Assembly (NCBI GenBank): GCA_046295175.1 | Contig: JBKBNY010000001.1 | Location: forward strand, 930,001 to 994,000 | Length of the DNA: 64,000 nucleotides | Direction of reading: 5' to 3' | DNA from: JALOLV01 sp046295175 | Lineage (GTDB): Bacteria > Bacteroidota > Bacteroidia > Cytophagales > Spirosomataceae | Part shown: piece by piece, positions 8,471 through 16,106 of the stretch | How positions within the stretch are numbered: position 1 is the stretch's first letter | Layout: every line of letters starts with the position of its first letter | Made by a program: the position numbers and the translations under genes | Notes under the pieces: model-generated | The model's input: the letters and a program-made list of their open reading frames with translations, nothing else | The model's database searches: none | Told to the model about the DNA's origin: nothing

Positions 8471-9253
8471 ATCTCTTTTTTCTTCTGAATTCTTCAAAAC
8501 AACACGTTTTACGAGTCCGTCTTCACCTTGTGTAACCATCACAAAAACTACTCCCTCTGATTTCGGGATGCTGATTTGACCGACAAATTCACCCGAAAAG
8601 TCTTTAACTTCTTCTTTGGCGATTATCGTCCCTTTGGTATCCATCACCTTGATGTTTACGTTGCCTTTTTCGGGAGCGTAAAAACGCACATTCAAGGTCT
8701 CGGTTTTGGGTTTATTCGGATAAACATTTAGGTCTTTAATGGTTTTTGAGCTACTATTCGAAAAAACCTGCGTATCCTCAAAATTGATTCGAGGCATATC
8801 TCTAAACGAACGACTGATTTTATTACCCAAATCATCCATTTCGATTCTGAATTCTTTCATAAAATCGTCGCCATCGCCATCTTTAAAGATTCTTACTCTC
8901 GGCGAACGCTCAATCATAATATTGTCGTCGTTGTTATCTTCACTTTCAAAATGAAAATCATTTACACTTCTGCCGTCGCCTTCGTCAACTTCGATTTTGA
9001 GTTTATGATTTTTGCCTTTACTATCGGCCAAGAGCGAATCTTGAATCTTTGAAATCATCTCGTTTTTTTCGGATGTACTCATGTTGCTGGCATCGAAACT
9101 ACGCTCATAGACTTCTTTTTTGCCATCAATTTCTTTCTCGACCTTGATTCTGACTTTGCTGTCGTTTTTATTCGATTTATTCTGTGCCAAAGACACAAAC
9201 GGCATCGAAATAATTGCCACTAAAACACTGACTTTAAGGATGGTAGCTCTCAT
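8468..9253 (-). CDS. Secreted protein with type IX secretion (Por)-like C-terminal domain
   Basis: The ATG at 9253 is preferred because it begins a clean signal peptide (MRATILKVSVLVAIISMPFVSLAQ); an upstream in-frame start at 9295 would add 14 residues before it. The mature N-terminal half is very acidic/basic and low-complexity (NDSKVRIKVEKEIDGKKEVYERS; DDNNDDNIMIE). Residues ~185 to the end resemble a type A sorting domain: VYPNKPKTETLNVRFYAPEKG, VKVMDTKG-like strand, FSGEFVGQISI, GVVFVMVTQG and a basic end. Probably exported through T9SS and anchored at the surface. Function unknown. Confidence 0.7.
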   Translation of the reverse strand: MRATILKVSVLVAIISMPFVSLAQNKSNKNDSKVRIKVEKEIDGKKEVYERSFDASNMSTSEKNEMISKIQDSLLADSKGKNHKLKIEVDEGDGRSVNDFHFESEDNNDDNIMIERSPRVRIFKDGDGDDFMKEFRIEMDDLGNKISRSFRDMPRINFEDTQVFSNSSSKTIKDLNVYPNKPKTETLNVRFYAPEKGNVNIKVMDTKGTIIAKEEVKDFSGEFVGQISIPKSEGVVFVMVTQGEDGLVKRVVLKNSEEKRD

Positions 9254-9500
9254 AATTTTGTAAATATTAACTGTTAAAAACTTTTTCAGAAACAAAAGTA
9301 AAAACTTGTTGAATAAGATGAAGTTAATGTTTGTTAAAAAAAGTTAATTATCCTGTTTTTGGGTATTTTCAGTTTATCAATTCCAGACGAGTACGGCTAT
9401 TTTGCCGAATCAAATCACAAATCTAACGGATACAAAGTTTGATTATTGGTGATTTCTCTAAAAATAAATCAAAAAAATATCAGTATAAGTCAAAATAAGA
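9254..9500. other. AT-rich divergent intergenic region
   Basis: No ORF or RNA gene recognised. It should hold the promoter of the minus-strand secreted gene; the plus-strand elements start at 9502. Confidence 0.5.
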
Positions 9501-9501
9501 G

Positions 9502-9532
9502 TTGCACCAACTTGTCTATACATGTATCTTTG
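9502..9532 (+). promoter_or_regulatory. Strong Bacteroidota-type promoter
   Basis: TTG (9502-9504), 20-nt spacer, TATCTTTG (9525-9532): a close match to the -33/-7 consensus. Transcription would start near 9539. Confidence 0.6.
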
Positions 9533-9538
9533 TAAGCG

Positions 9539-9608
9539 ATTCTATTCAGCCTTATCCCTATAAAAACAAAACAGGAACGCTCGTCGAAACATGGGCGTTC
9601 CTGTTTTT
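9539..9608 (+). ncRNA. Candidate ~70-nt small RNA or uxuA leader attenuator
   Basis: Between the promoter at 9502-9532 and an intrinsic terminator there is no room for a gene. The terminator is a perfect 13-bp stem (9568-9580 with 9595-9607, loop 14 nt) followed by a T run to 9608. Nothing on the plus strand upstream needs a terminator here and the minus-strand gene reads away. The transcript would thus be a ~70-nt RNA ending in the hairpin, or the leader of uxuA with conditional read-through. No known RNA family recognised. Confidence 0.4.
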
Positions 9609-9672
9609 ATATCCACTCAAATAGTAAACAAATCGAATCGTAATTTATAAATCAAAAATCGTAAAAATCTAT

Positions 9673-10872
9673 ATGGCACTTGAGCAAACATGGCGATGGT
9701 TTGGGCCAAAAGACCCCGTTAGTTTGTGGGATGTAAAACAAGCCGGAGCAACTGGCATTGTATCGGCACTACACCATATTCCGAATGGGCAAGTATGGTC
9801 TATCGAAGAAATCAAAAAACGCAAAGAAGAAATCGAAAGTGTCGGACTCACGTGGTCGGTGGTTGAGAGTATTCCAGTACACGAAGACATCAAAAAAGCA
9901 TCGGGTAATTACAAACAATACATCGAAAACTACAAAGAAAGCATTGCCAATTTGGCAGCTTGTGGTATCGATACGGTTTGCTATAATTTTATGCCCGTTT
10001 TAGACTGGACTCGTACCGATTTGGATGCCCCAATGCCCGATGGCTCGACGGCTTTACGCTTTGATGTAACCGAATTCTGTGCATTTGAGGTGTTTATCTT
10101 GAAAAGACCCGATGCCGAAAAATCATATACCGAAGCCCAAATCTCAAAAGCTAAAACTTGGCTCGATGGTGCTACCGACGACGACATCAGAAGACTTACC
10201 CGAAATATCATTGCGGGATTACCAGGCAGCGAAGAGAGTTTCACAATCGAAGAATTCTTAGAAGTGCTAACCACCTACAAAAACGTTGACGAAACAAAAC
10301 TACGAGAAAATCTTTACAGTTTTTTAAGAGAAATCACACCAGTTGCCGAAGCTTCGGGCGTGTTGTTGGCGATTCACCCCGACGACCCACCGTTCCCGAT
10401 TCTCGGTCTGCCAAGAATCGTCAGTACCGAAGCCGACGCCGTAATGCTTCTCAAAGCGGCGGAATCTAAGCATAACGGTCTGTGTTTCTGTACGGGCAGC
10501 TACGGCGTACGTGCCGATAATGATTTGGTCGGAATGGTCGAGAGATTAGGTCACCGCATCAATTTTGTGCATTTGCGTGCCACAAAACGTGATTCCGAGG
10601 GGAATTTCCACGAAGCCGACCACCTCGATGGCGATGTTGATATGTACGGTGTGATGAAAGGATTATTGAAAGAACAAAAAAGCCGCATCGAATCAGGACG
10701 TAACGATTATAGGTTACCGTTCAGACCCGACCACGGGCATCGTATGCTCGATGATTTGAAATCTGGCAAGAAAATAAACCCTGGATACACGGCTATTGGT
10801 CGCCTACGTGGCCTAGCCGAATTGAGAGGATTAGAACTCGGAATCGTCAGAAGTGGCGTAATTGATAAGTAA
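9673..10872 (+). CDS. uxuA: Mannonate dehydratase
   Basis: 399 residues, full length for UxuA (EC 4.2.1.8), which dehydrates D-mannonate to 2-keto-3-deoxy-D-gluconate in glucuronate catabolism. The N-terminus EQTWRWFGPKDPVSLWDVKQAG with GATGIVSALHHIPNG is diagnostic. The TIM-barrel metal ligands sit in the HPDDPP, CFCTGSYG and FVHLRA segments and in RPDHGH near the end. No other uronate gene (uxuB, uxaC, kdgK) is adjacent, so the gene stands alone. Transcription probably depends on read-through of, or a promoter after, the hairpin at 9568-9608. It ends in a bidirectional terminator. Confidence 0.93.
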   Translation: MALEQTWRWFGPKDPVSLWDVKQAGATGIVSALHHIPNGQVWSIEEIKKRKEEIESVGLTWSVVESIPVHEDIKKASGNYKQYIENYKESIANLAACGIDTVCYNFMPVLDWTRTDLDAPMPDGSTALRFDVTEFCAFEVFILKRPDAEKSYTEAQISKAKTWLDGATDDDIRRLTRNIIAGLPGSEESFTIEEFLEVLTTYKNVDETKLRENLYSFLREITPVAEASGVLLAIHPDDPPFPILGLPRIVSTEADAVMLLKAAESKHNGLCFCTGSYGVRADNDLVGMVERLGHRINFVHLRATKRDSEGNFHEADHLDGDVDMYGVMKGLLKEQKSRIESGRNDYRLPFRPDHGHRMLDDLKSGKKINPGYTAIGRLRGLAELRGLELGIVRSGVIDK

Positions 10873-10882
10873 AAATTTTCAG

Positions 10883-10915
10883 AACTCTTGGCATATTTAG
10901 CGTATGCCAAGAGTT
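10883..10915. terminator. Bidirectional terminator between convergent genes
   Basis: Perfect 13-bp stem (AACTCTTGGCATA / TATGCCAAGAGTT), 7-nt loop, A tract before and T tract after. It follows uxuA and overlaps the stop codon of the convergent lipoprotein gene, so its stem encodes that protein's last residues. Confidence 0.8.
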
Positions 10916-11700
10916 TTCTTATCTTTCCTTACCAAAAGCCCCAATACCTCACCGTTGATATACGATGGTTTTTCGTCGGGGTCGGTTAATAATTTGAGGT
11001 TATAGATAGAAATCGTGTCGCCTTTTGAATAAAATCCGTAGGCATCGCTTTTATCTTTCTTATTAAAATAGACCAAATCGCCGCTTTCGTTGGCATTACA
11101 ATCGCCATTGACACAAACTACGTAGCTATCGTATTTATCCCATCCTTTCAGGTTACCAAATTTATCGAACTCAACTACTTTCTGGGTTGAATTATGCTCA
11201 TAAAAATCCCAAAACCCTGCAAAAGTGGCCTTGTTTACAGCCGTCGGGAATGCTATTGGCATTTCGTAAGATTTATCGAGCCATGAGCCATCGGCACGTA
11301 TAAAGCTAAATTTACGGTTGAGTTCGGCATCTAAAAAGTAAATTGTTTTATCTTCGGCCGAATACAAAATATCGGTGTACGGTGCCGCATTTAGTTTTAG
11401 TCTCAACGTATCTCCGATTCGTTTAAATGGCAACGAAGCTCTCTCCATTTGTCCGTTATAAACCACGACCGAATCACCATTTTTAGGGTCAATGACCAAT
11501 TCGGTAGCATAAAAAAGCAAGTTTTTTGCCGTTTCTTTGGGCGAATGATTATTCTGAATTGCTTCAAGATAATCTTTGCTTATCCAATTACCTTTAAAAT
11601 CTACTGGCTCGTGGGTTTGAGTGGTGCTGTCGGTTGTGTTGGTATTATTGCAGGATGTAAAAAAGACCGTTGCGGCCAGTAAGAATAGGATTTGTTTCAT
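10897..11700 (-). CDS. Lipoprotein of unknown function
   Basis: 267 residues. Lipoprotein signal peptide MKQILFLLAATVFFTSC (lipobox FTSC, Cys17) followed by a Thr/Asn-rich linker (NNTNTTDSTTQT). The mature part is beta-rich with two similar openings, FKGNWISKDYLEAIQ and FAGFWDFYEHNS, suggesting two lipocalin-like beta-barrel units. Two cysteines (VVCVNGDC) may form a disulphide. No enzymatic motif. Single-gene unit, convergent with uxuA. Confidence 0.7.
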   Translation of the reverse strand: MKQILFLLAATVFFTSCNNTNTTDSTTQTHEPVDFKGNWISKDYLEAIQNNHSPKETAKNLLFYATELVIDPKNGDSVVVYNGQMERASLPFKRIGDTLRLKLNAAPYTDILYSAEDKTIYFLDAELNRKFSFIRADGSWLDKSYEMPIAFPTAVNKATFAGFWDFYEHNSTQKVVEFDKFGNLKGWDKYDSYVVCVNGDCNANESGDLVYFNKKDKSDAYGFYSKGDTISIYNLKLLTDPDEKPSYINGEVLGLLVRKDKKTLGIR

Positions 11701-11730
11701 TTTGGGTCAATCAATTGGTTATAAAAAACA

Positions 11731-11770
11731 TGGCACGGATTATTCAAGAAATTCTTAAAAATCCGTGCCA
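11731..11770 (-). terminator. Intrinsic terminator downstream of the PhyH gene
   Basis: Perfect 11-bp stem (TGGCACGGATT / AATCCGTGCCA). Read on the minus strand it is followed by a run of six T. It ends the 15.8-11.8 kb minus-strand operon. Confidence 0.75.
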
Positions 11771-11792
11771 CGAATATATTAAACGAAGTCTA

Positions 11793-12599
11793 TTACGCAA
11801 AAACCTCTTCTAAATGTTCTTTTCTCGGGAAATCTGGTGTTACCAAATCGGCCTCTGGTTTGTAAATGTATGGCATCGGCACACCTCTTTCTAAGAATGT
11901 CGGCTCGGCCATGTTGTTGTAACGCAACTGTACTGACCAGCGAATGTTATTGGTAATATTATTGCCCGAACGATGTACCAAAAACGCCGAAAATACCAAC
12001 AAATCACCCACTTCAAACTCTGTTTGTACGTAGCTTTCTTCTGGAATATCGGCTTGGATACTACCCGTATAACCCGAAGTATCGGCATCGAGCAAGCCCC
12101 AAGTATGACTTTTCGGAATAATTTGAAGCGAACCTAAATCTTCGCCACAATCTACCAACGGAAACCACATGACGATACTATCCAACGACCCCTGACCCGT
12201 ACGCCAGTCTTGGTGGGCTCCGAGTTTCCAGTGGCTACCGCCTTTCGATAAATAACGGCTGTTGAACTGCATCGCAGGACGTACTCCAATCGTCGGGAAC
12301 TCGTACCCTAAAGATTTGAGAACATTCACGATTTTTTCATCTGTACCGAGGCGGTGAAGCGAAATCAGGTGCTGAACTTGCTTACCTGTGTTGACGAATG
12401 TTGTGAAGTCTTTCTCGAAGAATTCAAACATCGCTTGCTCAAATGTATCACGGTCGTTTATATCAACCTTTTTACCTAATACTCTCTCTATCTGTATCGC
12501 AAAAAGATTGCGAGCCTCGGTGTAAATTTTATTGATTTCTTCTTTGTTGAAGAAATTTTTCAAAACAATATATCCGTCTTGTTTGAATTGTTGTTTCAT
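11793..12599 (-). CDS. Phytanoyl-CoA dioxygenase (PhyH) family Fe(II)/2-oxoglutarate oxygenase
   Basis: The start at ATG 12599 gives the family-typical opening KQQFKQDGYIVLKNFF; an ATG at 12608 and longer extensions are possible. 268 residues. The jelly-roll core shows the iron ligands in GAHQDW (HxD) and the distal His in FSAFLVHRSGNN, with the 2-oxoglutarate-binding Arg in NIRWSVQLRY. Such enzymes hydroxylate small molecules, including lipids, ectoine and natural-product intermediates. Last gene of the apparent operon with a glycosidase-like protein, a methyltransferase and an aminotransferase; substrate unknown. Confidence 0.85.
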   Translation of the reverse strand: MKQQFKQDGYIVLKNFFNKEEINKIYTEARNLFAIQIERVLGKKVDINDRDTFEQAMFEFFEKDFTTFVNTGKQVQHLISLHRLGTDEKIVNVLKSLGYEFPTIGVRPAMQFNSRYLSKGGSHWKLGAHQDWRTGQGSLDSIVMWFPLVDCGEDLGSLQIIPKSHTWGLLDADTSGYTGSIQADIPEESYVQTEFEVGDLLVFSAFLVHRSGNNITNNIRWSVQLRYNNMAEPTFLERGVPMPYIYKPEADLVTPDFPRKEHLEEVFA

Positions 12600-12693
12600 G
12601 GTAACCATAATTGTGAAATTTATCATTTGACGGCACAAAGTTAGCCTCTGGGCGGTAGTCAACTATGACAAAAGTCAGTTTACTGATATATTT

Positions 12694-13629
12694 TTAATCG
12701 TGCTTTACGGCGTATCCAAAACCCGATTGCCCAAAGCCATTGCCATTGTATAACAGATGTTTGACCCCATTGTGTTCGTAGCAATGAGCATAATTTATCA
12801 TCAAATAATCAAAACCTTCTGGGTTTTCTGATTTTCCGATACCTACCATGTCGTCTTTGCGTTCCCAATTGAATCCGTCTTTCGACTCAGCATAACCCAA
12901 ACGATAGCTTTTGTTGCGGTCGGTACGATAATCAACGGTGTTTCGGTAAGAATAGTACATTTTAAAGATTCCATCCTCAAAAAACACGCTCGGACGCCCC
13001 ACTGCGTGCAAGAAATCATCGAATGGTAGAGCCACATGCCCCGTCGATTTCCAATGAATTCCGTCATCCGAAACCGCTACTCGGCAATCGTAAAATGGCT
13101 CTGAGATACCATTGATGTACTCGCATTTCTGTCCAGAAATATGCCACATCATCCACTGACCATTGATGTACATCACCGAAGGCTGAGCTGCCCAAATTGG
13201 GTTCTCGATTGACCTATCCATGATTGGCCCACGAAACATCTTTTTGAATGTCAGTCCGCCATCGTGGCTTACTGCGAGCCCCATCGAGAGTCGATAGGTA
13301 TTCCAAGTACGATTCCAGCCAGTGTAATACAACCAAACATCGCCATTGGGCATATCTACAAACCACGCAGGCATGGCACCTGTCTCGTCGTATTCGTTTG
13401 GTCCGCCCAAATCCAACACGTATGTGTCGTGGATGTACAAAATTTTGGTAGGGTCGTTGTAATCTACATCAATAAATGTAGGTCTCGATTGCCCATTGTC
13501 GTCTCGCGACGAAAAATAGATTCGTAAAAAATCTTCTTTTTTATATGCAAATGGTACCTGTGCGTGCGTGCGGCTGTGAGCCAATGTTCCGTCAGGTCTA
13601 TAAATCAATCCTTTTTTTGTCCAAGTCAT
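12694..13629 (-). CDS. Five-bladed beta-propeller glycosidase-like protein (GH43/GH32 superfamily)
   Basis: 311 residues, no signal peptide, so probably cytoplasmic. Repeated blade signatures are visible: FLRIYFSSRDDNGQSRP, VWLYYTGWNRTWN, SMGLAVSHDGGLTFKK, AVSDDGIHWKSTGH, FKMYYSYRNTVDY, GYAESKDGFNWERKD. This DDGxxW/KM-Y-Y pattern is the glycosyl hydrolase 43/32/62 fold. Acidic catalytic residues cannot be assigned with certainty. Similar proteins occur in polysaccharide and modified-sugar clusters. It follows the methyltransferase gene by 94 nt, a gap filled by a palindromic repeat (13640-13721). Confidence 0.7.
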   Translation of the reverse strand: MTWTKKGLIYRPDGTLAHSRTHAQVPFAYKKEDFLRIYFSSRDDNGQSRPTFIDVDYNDPTKILYIHDTYVLDLGGPNEYDETGAMPAWFVDMPNGDVWLYYTGWNRTWNTYRLSMGLAVSHDGGLTFKKMFRGPIMDRSIENPIWAAQPSVMYINGQWMMWHISGQKCEYINGISEPFYDCRVAVSDDGIHWKSTGHVALPFDDFLHAVGRPSVFFEDGIFKMYYSYRNTVDYRTDRNKSYRLGYAESKDGFNWERKDDMVGIGKSENPEGFDYLMINYAHCYEHNGVKHLLYNGNGFGQSGFGYAVKHD

Positions 13630-13639
13630 TGCTCAATTA

Positions 13640-13721
13640 TTTTTTACCACTAAGGACACTTAGTACACAGAGTTTCACTAAGTGTAGCTATGTGTTCTTT
13701 GTGAACTTTGTGGTTAAAAAA
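13640..13721. repeat. Palindromic intergenic repeat (ACCACTAAG type)
   Basis: About 82 nt framed by TTTTTACCAC and GTGGTTAAAAA, with inner complementary stretches (CACTTAGTACAC / GTGTTCTTTGTG type). The composition matches the ACCACTAAGxACACAAAGTTT repeats common between genes of Bacteroidota. It is non-coding, nearly fills the gap between two operon genes, and would form a long hairpin in mRNA. Confidence 0.6.
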
Positions 13722-13723
13722 CT

Positions 13724-14605
13724 CTACTTCTTACGATTTTTGATTGCTCTTAAACGCCAGTTATCCTTGAAATCCTTATTCGGAATCTGCAAATTGACAT
13801 TCACTGTTGGAGCCTTTTTAGTCTTACGGAAAGACAACACGTAAAATGCATTACCAAAAATCCACTGAAGGTTTACGTCTTTTACGTTCTTTGGTAAATC
13901 CTGCAATGGGATTGTATCGGCAAACATCGGATTCGCATCCATCAAAATCTGATACGTTTTTTGGTCACGTAGCCACGGAGCTGTACTTTCATCGCCCACC
14001 ACGATTCGTCCGCCTACTTTTACAACACGGGCAAACTCCTCGAAAGCCTTAGCTCTTTCGGCAAAAGTATTGATTCCACCAAAGTGGAAAAGGGCATCGA
14101 AAGTATTATCCTCAAATGGCAAATACGAGCCATTACCAATGAAATAATCAATTTTGACGTCTTTTTTATCACTGAATTTCTGCTTGGCGTAACCCAACAT
14201 CGCAGGCGATAAATCCGACAAAACGGCGTGTCCGCCCGGTGTGATTTTATCGACAATCAAAGCCGAATCCTTACCCGTACCTGCTCCTACTTCGAGAACC
14301 TTCATGCCCGGTTTCAACTTCAAAAGGCCAATCATCTGCTTACGTGTAGCGGCCTCGTTAGCTCTCAAAGATTCAAAAACCCAAGAAACACCTCTGTCAT
14401 ATCGCAGATAAGCATCGTTGTAGGCTACTTGCTCTTTACGGTCTTGTTCAAAAAGCTCTTTCGGATACACCAAATCTACAATTTCATTCACGTCGTAGCT
14501 GAGGGGTTCTTCTTTAGAAGTATTACTGAGGGTCTTGCCATCTGCCGATAAAACAAGTTTGGTTTTAGTTTTTGGGCAGATAAGCTGCTCGAAGAAGTTA
14601 TTCAT
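13724..14605 (-). CDS. SAM-dependent methyltransferase with Trm112-like N-terminus
   Basis: 293 residues. Residues 1-50 (FFEQLICPKTKTKLVLSADG...LSYDVNEIVDL) resemble the Trm112p/zinc-ribbon-like module that precedes many class I methyltransferases, although only one cysteine remains. Residues ~95-200 are the Rossmann core: motif I VLEVGAGTGKDS, motif II AVLSDLSPAML, post-II IGNGSYLPFEDNTFDAL. The C-terminal 80 residues (FGNAFYVLSFRKTKKAP...) are specific to this subgroup. Methyl acceptor unknown; operon context suggests a small-molecule or sugar pathway. Confidence 0.8.
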   Translation of the reverse strand: MNNFFEQLICPKTKTKLVLSADGKTLSNTSKEEPLSYDVNEIVDLVYPKELFEQDRKEQVAYNDAYLRYDRGVSWVFESLRANEAATRKQMIGLLKLKPGMKVLEVGAGTGKDSALIVDKITPGGHAVLSDLSPAMLGYAKQKFSDKKDVKIDYFIGNGSYLPFEDNTFDALFHFGGINTFAERAKAFEEFARVVKVGGRIVVGDESTAPWLRDQKTYQILMDANPMFADTIPLQDLPKNVKDVNLQWIFGNAFYVLSFRKTKKAPTVNVNLQIPNKDFKDNWRLRAIKNRKK

Positions 14606-14694
14606 ATCCTATTGTTCGTATGTTCAAAATTATGCAAAGTTGATAGTTTTACCCTGCATTTGAAAATATTTAGTGTTTTTCTGTCAATATAATT

Positions 14695-15780
14695 TTACAT
14701 TTGATTTAATTCATCAATCAGCATCTCGACCTGCTCAATGCTATTGGCAGGGAAATTTGAGATACGAATCTGCGAATCTTTGGCTGGGCCGTAGCCAGCA
14801 CCTAAGATGATATTTTTTTGTTTTAACTTAGCAATAATTTCAGCCGAAGGCTTCTTAGTATCGGCCACGATGACCGTCTTTGAGCGATGGTCGGGGTTCT
14901 GCACCGATGGGCTAAACAAAGTATGAGTTTCGATAAATCTGTACAGTTTCTTAGCTTTTTCGTCGGTTTCTTTACGGATATTCTCAATTCCCTTCTTGTT
15001 CATGTCTTCGGCTACTTTGCCGAGCAAATATATCAAGATAACGTTTGGTGTGGCTGGAGTTTCAAACTTCTCGTAGTTTTTCCAAAGCGTTGGCAAATCA
15101 TGATGGGCTCCGATATGCAACCCATCGTGCTTTTTGAGGCGGTTTGCTTTATCGAGGCAAGCACGATTGGCAATCCAAACACCTAAACCGGCAGGCAAAC
15201 CAAAAGCCTTCTGCACTGAGAAAAACGCGGTATCTATAACCGAAAAATCGAGGTTCGGATACGGAGCCGACGAAACCATATCGACGGCCATCAAACGTTT
15301 TGAATTACTGCGTTTTAGCTTATGAATATCTGGCTCACGCATCATCACACCCGTACTGGTTTCATTTTGAGTAGTACAAATCAGTTCGGTGTATTCGGGT
15401 ACGATAATCTCGTTGTAATCAAAACCTTCTCCGAGTGGTTTTTCGTATATATGAGCAAACTTATTTAAACTTTGTGCATATTTGTAAAACTTTTCTGAAA
15501 ATGAGCCGTTTACCAAATGAAAACTCTCGTGTTCAACTAAGTTTAAAATGATACGTTCCCAGACTTCCGATGCCGAACCTGTAAAAAGTATCGCCGAACT
15601 TTCGGGAATATTCATCAAAATTCGTAACTGCTCGTCTGTAAATTTGTAAATATCTCTAAACTTTTGGCTTCGATGCGAAATCGAGCCAATCTGTTCATCG
15701 ACTGCCTGTTGTAGATAAGTTTCAAAATTAGGATATAATTCTGCTGGTCCTGCTGTGAAATATACGTTTTTACGTGCCAT
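14695..15780 (-). CDS. Class V aminotransferase (SerC / alanine-glyoxylate type)
   Basis: 361 residues. PLP fold-type I, class V: N-terminal YFTAGPAELYP (substrate/phosphate loop as in SerC), ISHRSQKFRDIY, FTGSASEVWERII, and the PLP lysine in FFSVQKAFGLPAG. The length and SHRS segment fit phosphoserine aminotransferase (serine biosynthesis), but its divergence from classical SerC leaves an alanine-glyoxylate or pathway-specific aminotransferase possible. First gene of the minus-strand set that continues with methyltransferase, propeller and PhyH genes at ~90-nt spacings. Confidence 0.75.
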   Translation of the reverse strand: MARKNVYFTAGPAELYPNFETYLQQAVDEQIGSISHRSQKFRDIYKFTDEQLRILMNIPESSAILFTGSASEVWERIILNLVEHESFHLVNGSFSEKFYKYAQSLNKFAHIYEKPLGEGFDYNEIIVPEYTELICTTQNETSTGVMMREPDIHKLKRSNSKRLMAVDMVSSAPYPNLDFSVIDTAFFSVQKAFGLPAGLGVWIANRACLDKANRLKKHDGLHIGAHHDLPTLWKNYEKFETPATPNVILIYLLGKVAEDMNKKGIENIRKETDEKAKKLYRFIETHTLFSPSVQNPDHRSKTVIVADTKKPSAEIIAKLKQKNIILGAGYGPAKDSQIRISNFPANSIEQVEMLIDELNQM

Positions 15781-16106
15781 AGTGATTGGGAAGCTTTTGA
15801 AGCATCCAAAGTTAATTAAAAGTATGGTTTGGCTGAATCATCGAGGGCGAATTACCCCGAAAAAGGCAAATTTTTCTTTTAAGAGTGCAACAAAACAATC
15901 ATTCCAAATAAAAAGTGCGATAGTTTTTTGAAAAAACAGGTATTTCAGTTAGATTCGTTTATTGAAAAAAAAATAGAAAAAGTGGATATTTCGGATATTT
16001 TGTTTTTTCTTTGCCGAAAAATTCGGTTAATTGTGACTTAAAGTGCATTTATAAGTCCAATTTTTTGTTGTATAAGATTTGTCAATTAATCAAAATTTAC
16101 CCCTAC

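Noticed and set aside
9591..9650. 19-codon ORF (MGVPVFISTQ...) as a leader peptide for uxuA
   Set aside because: Its start lies in the terminator loop and stem and it shows no regulatory codon run; more likely incidental.
16011..16106. N-terminal extension of the TSP3/OmpA protein
   Set aside because: Adds 32 residues before a perfect signal peptide and covers the likely promoter; ATG 16107 preferred.
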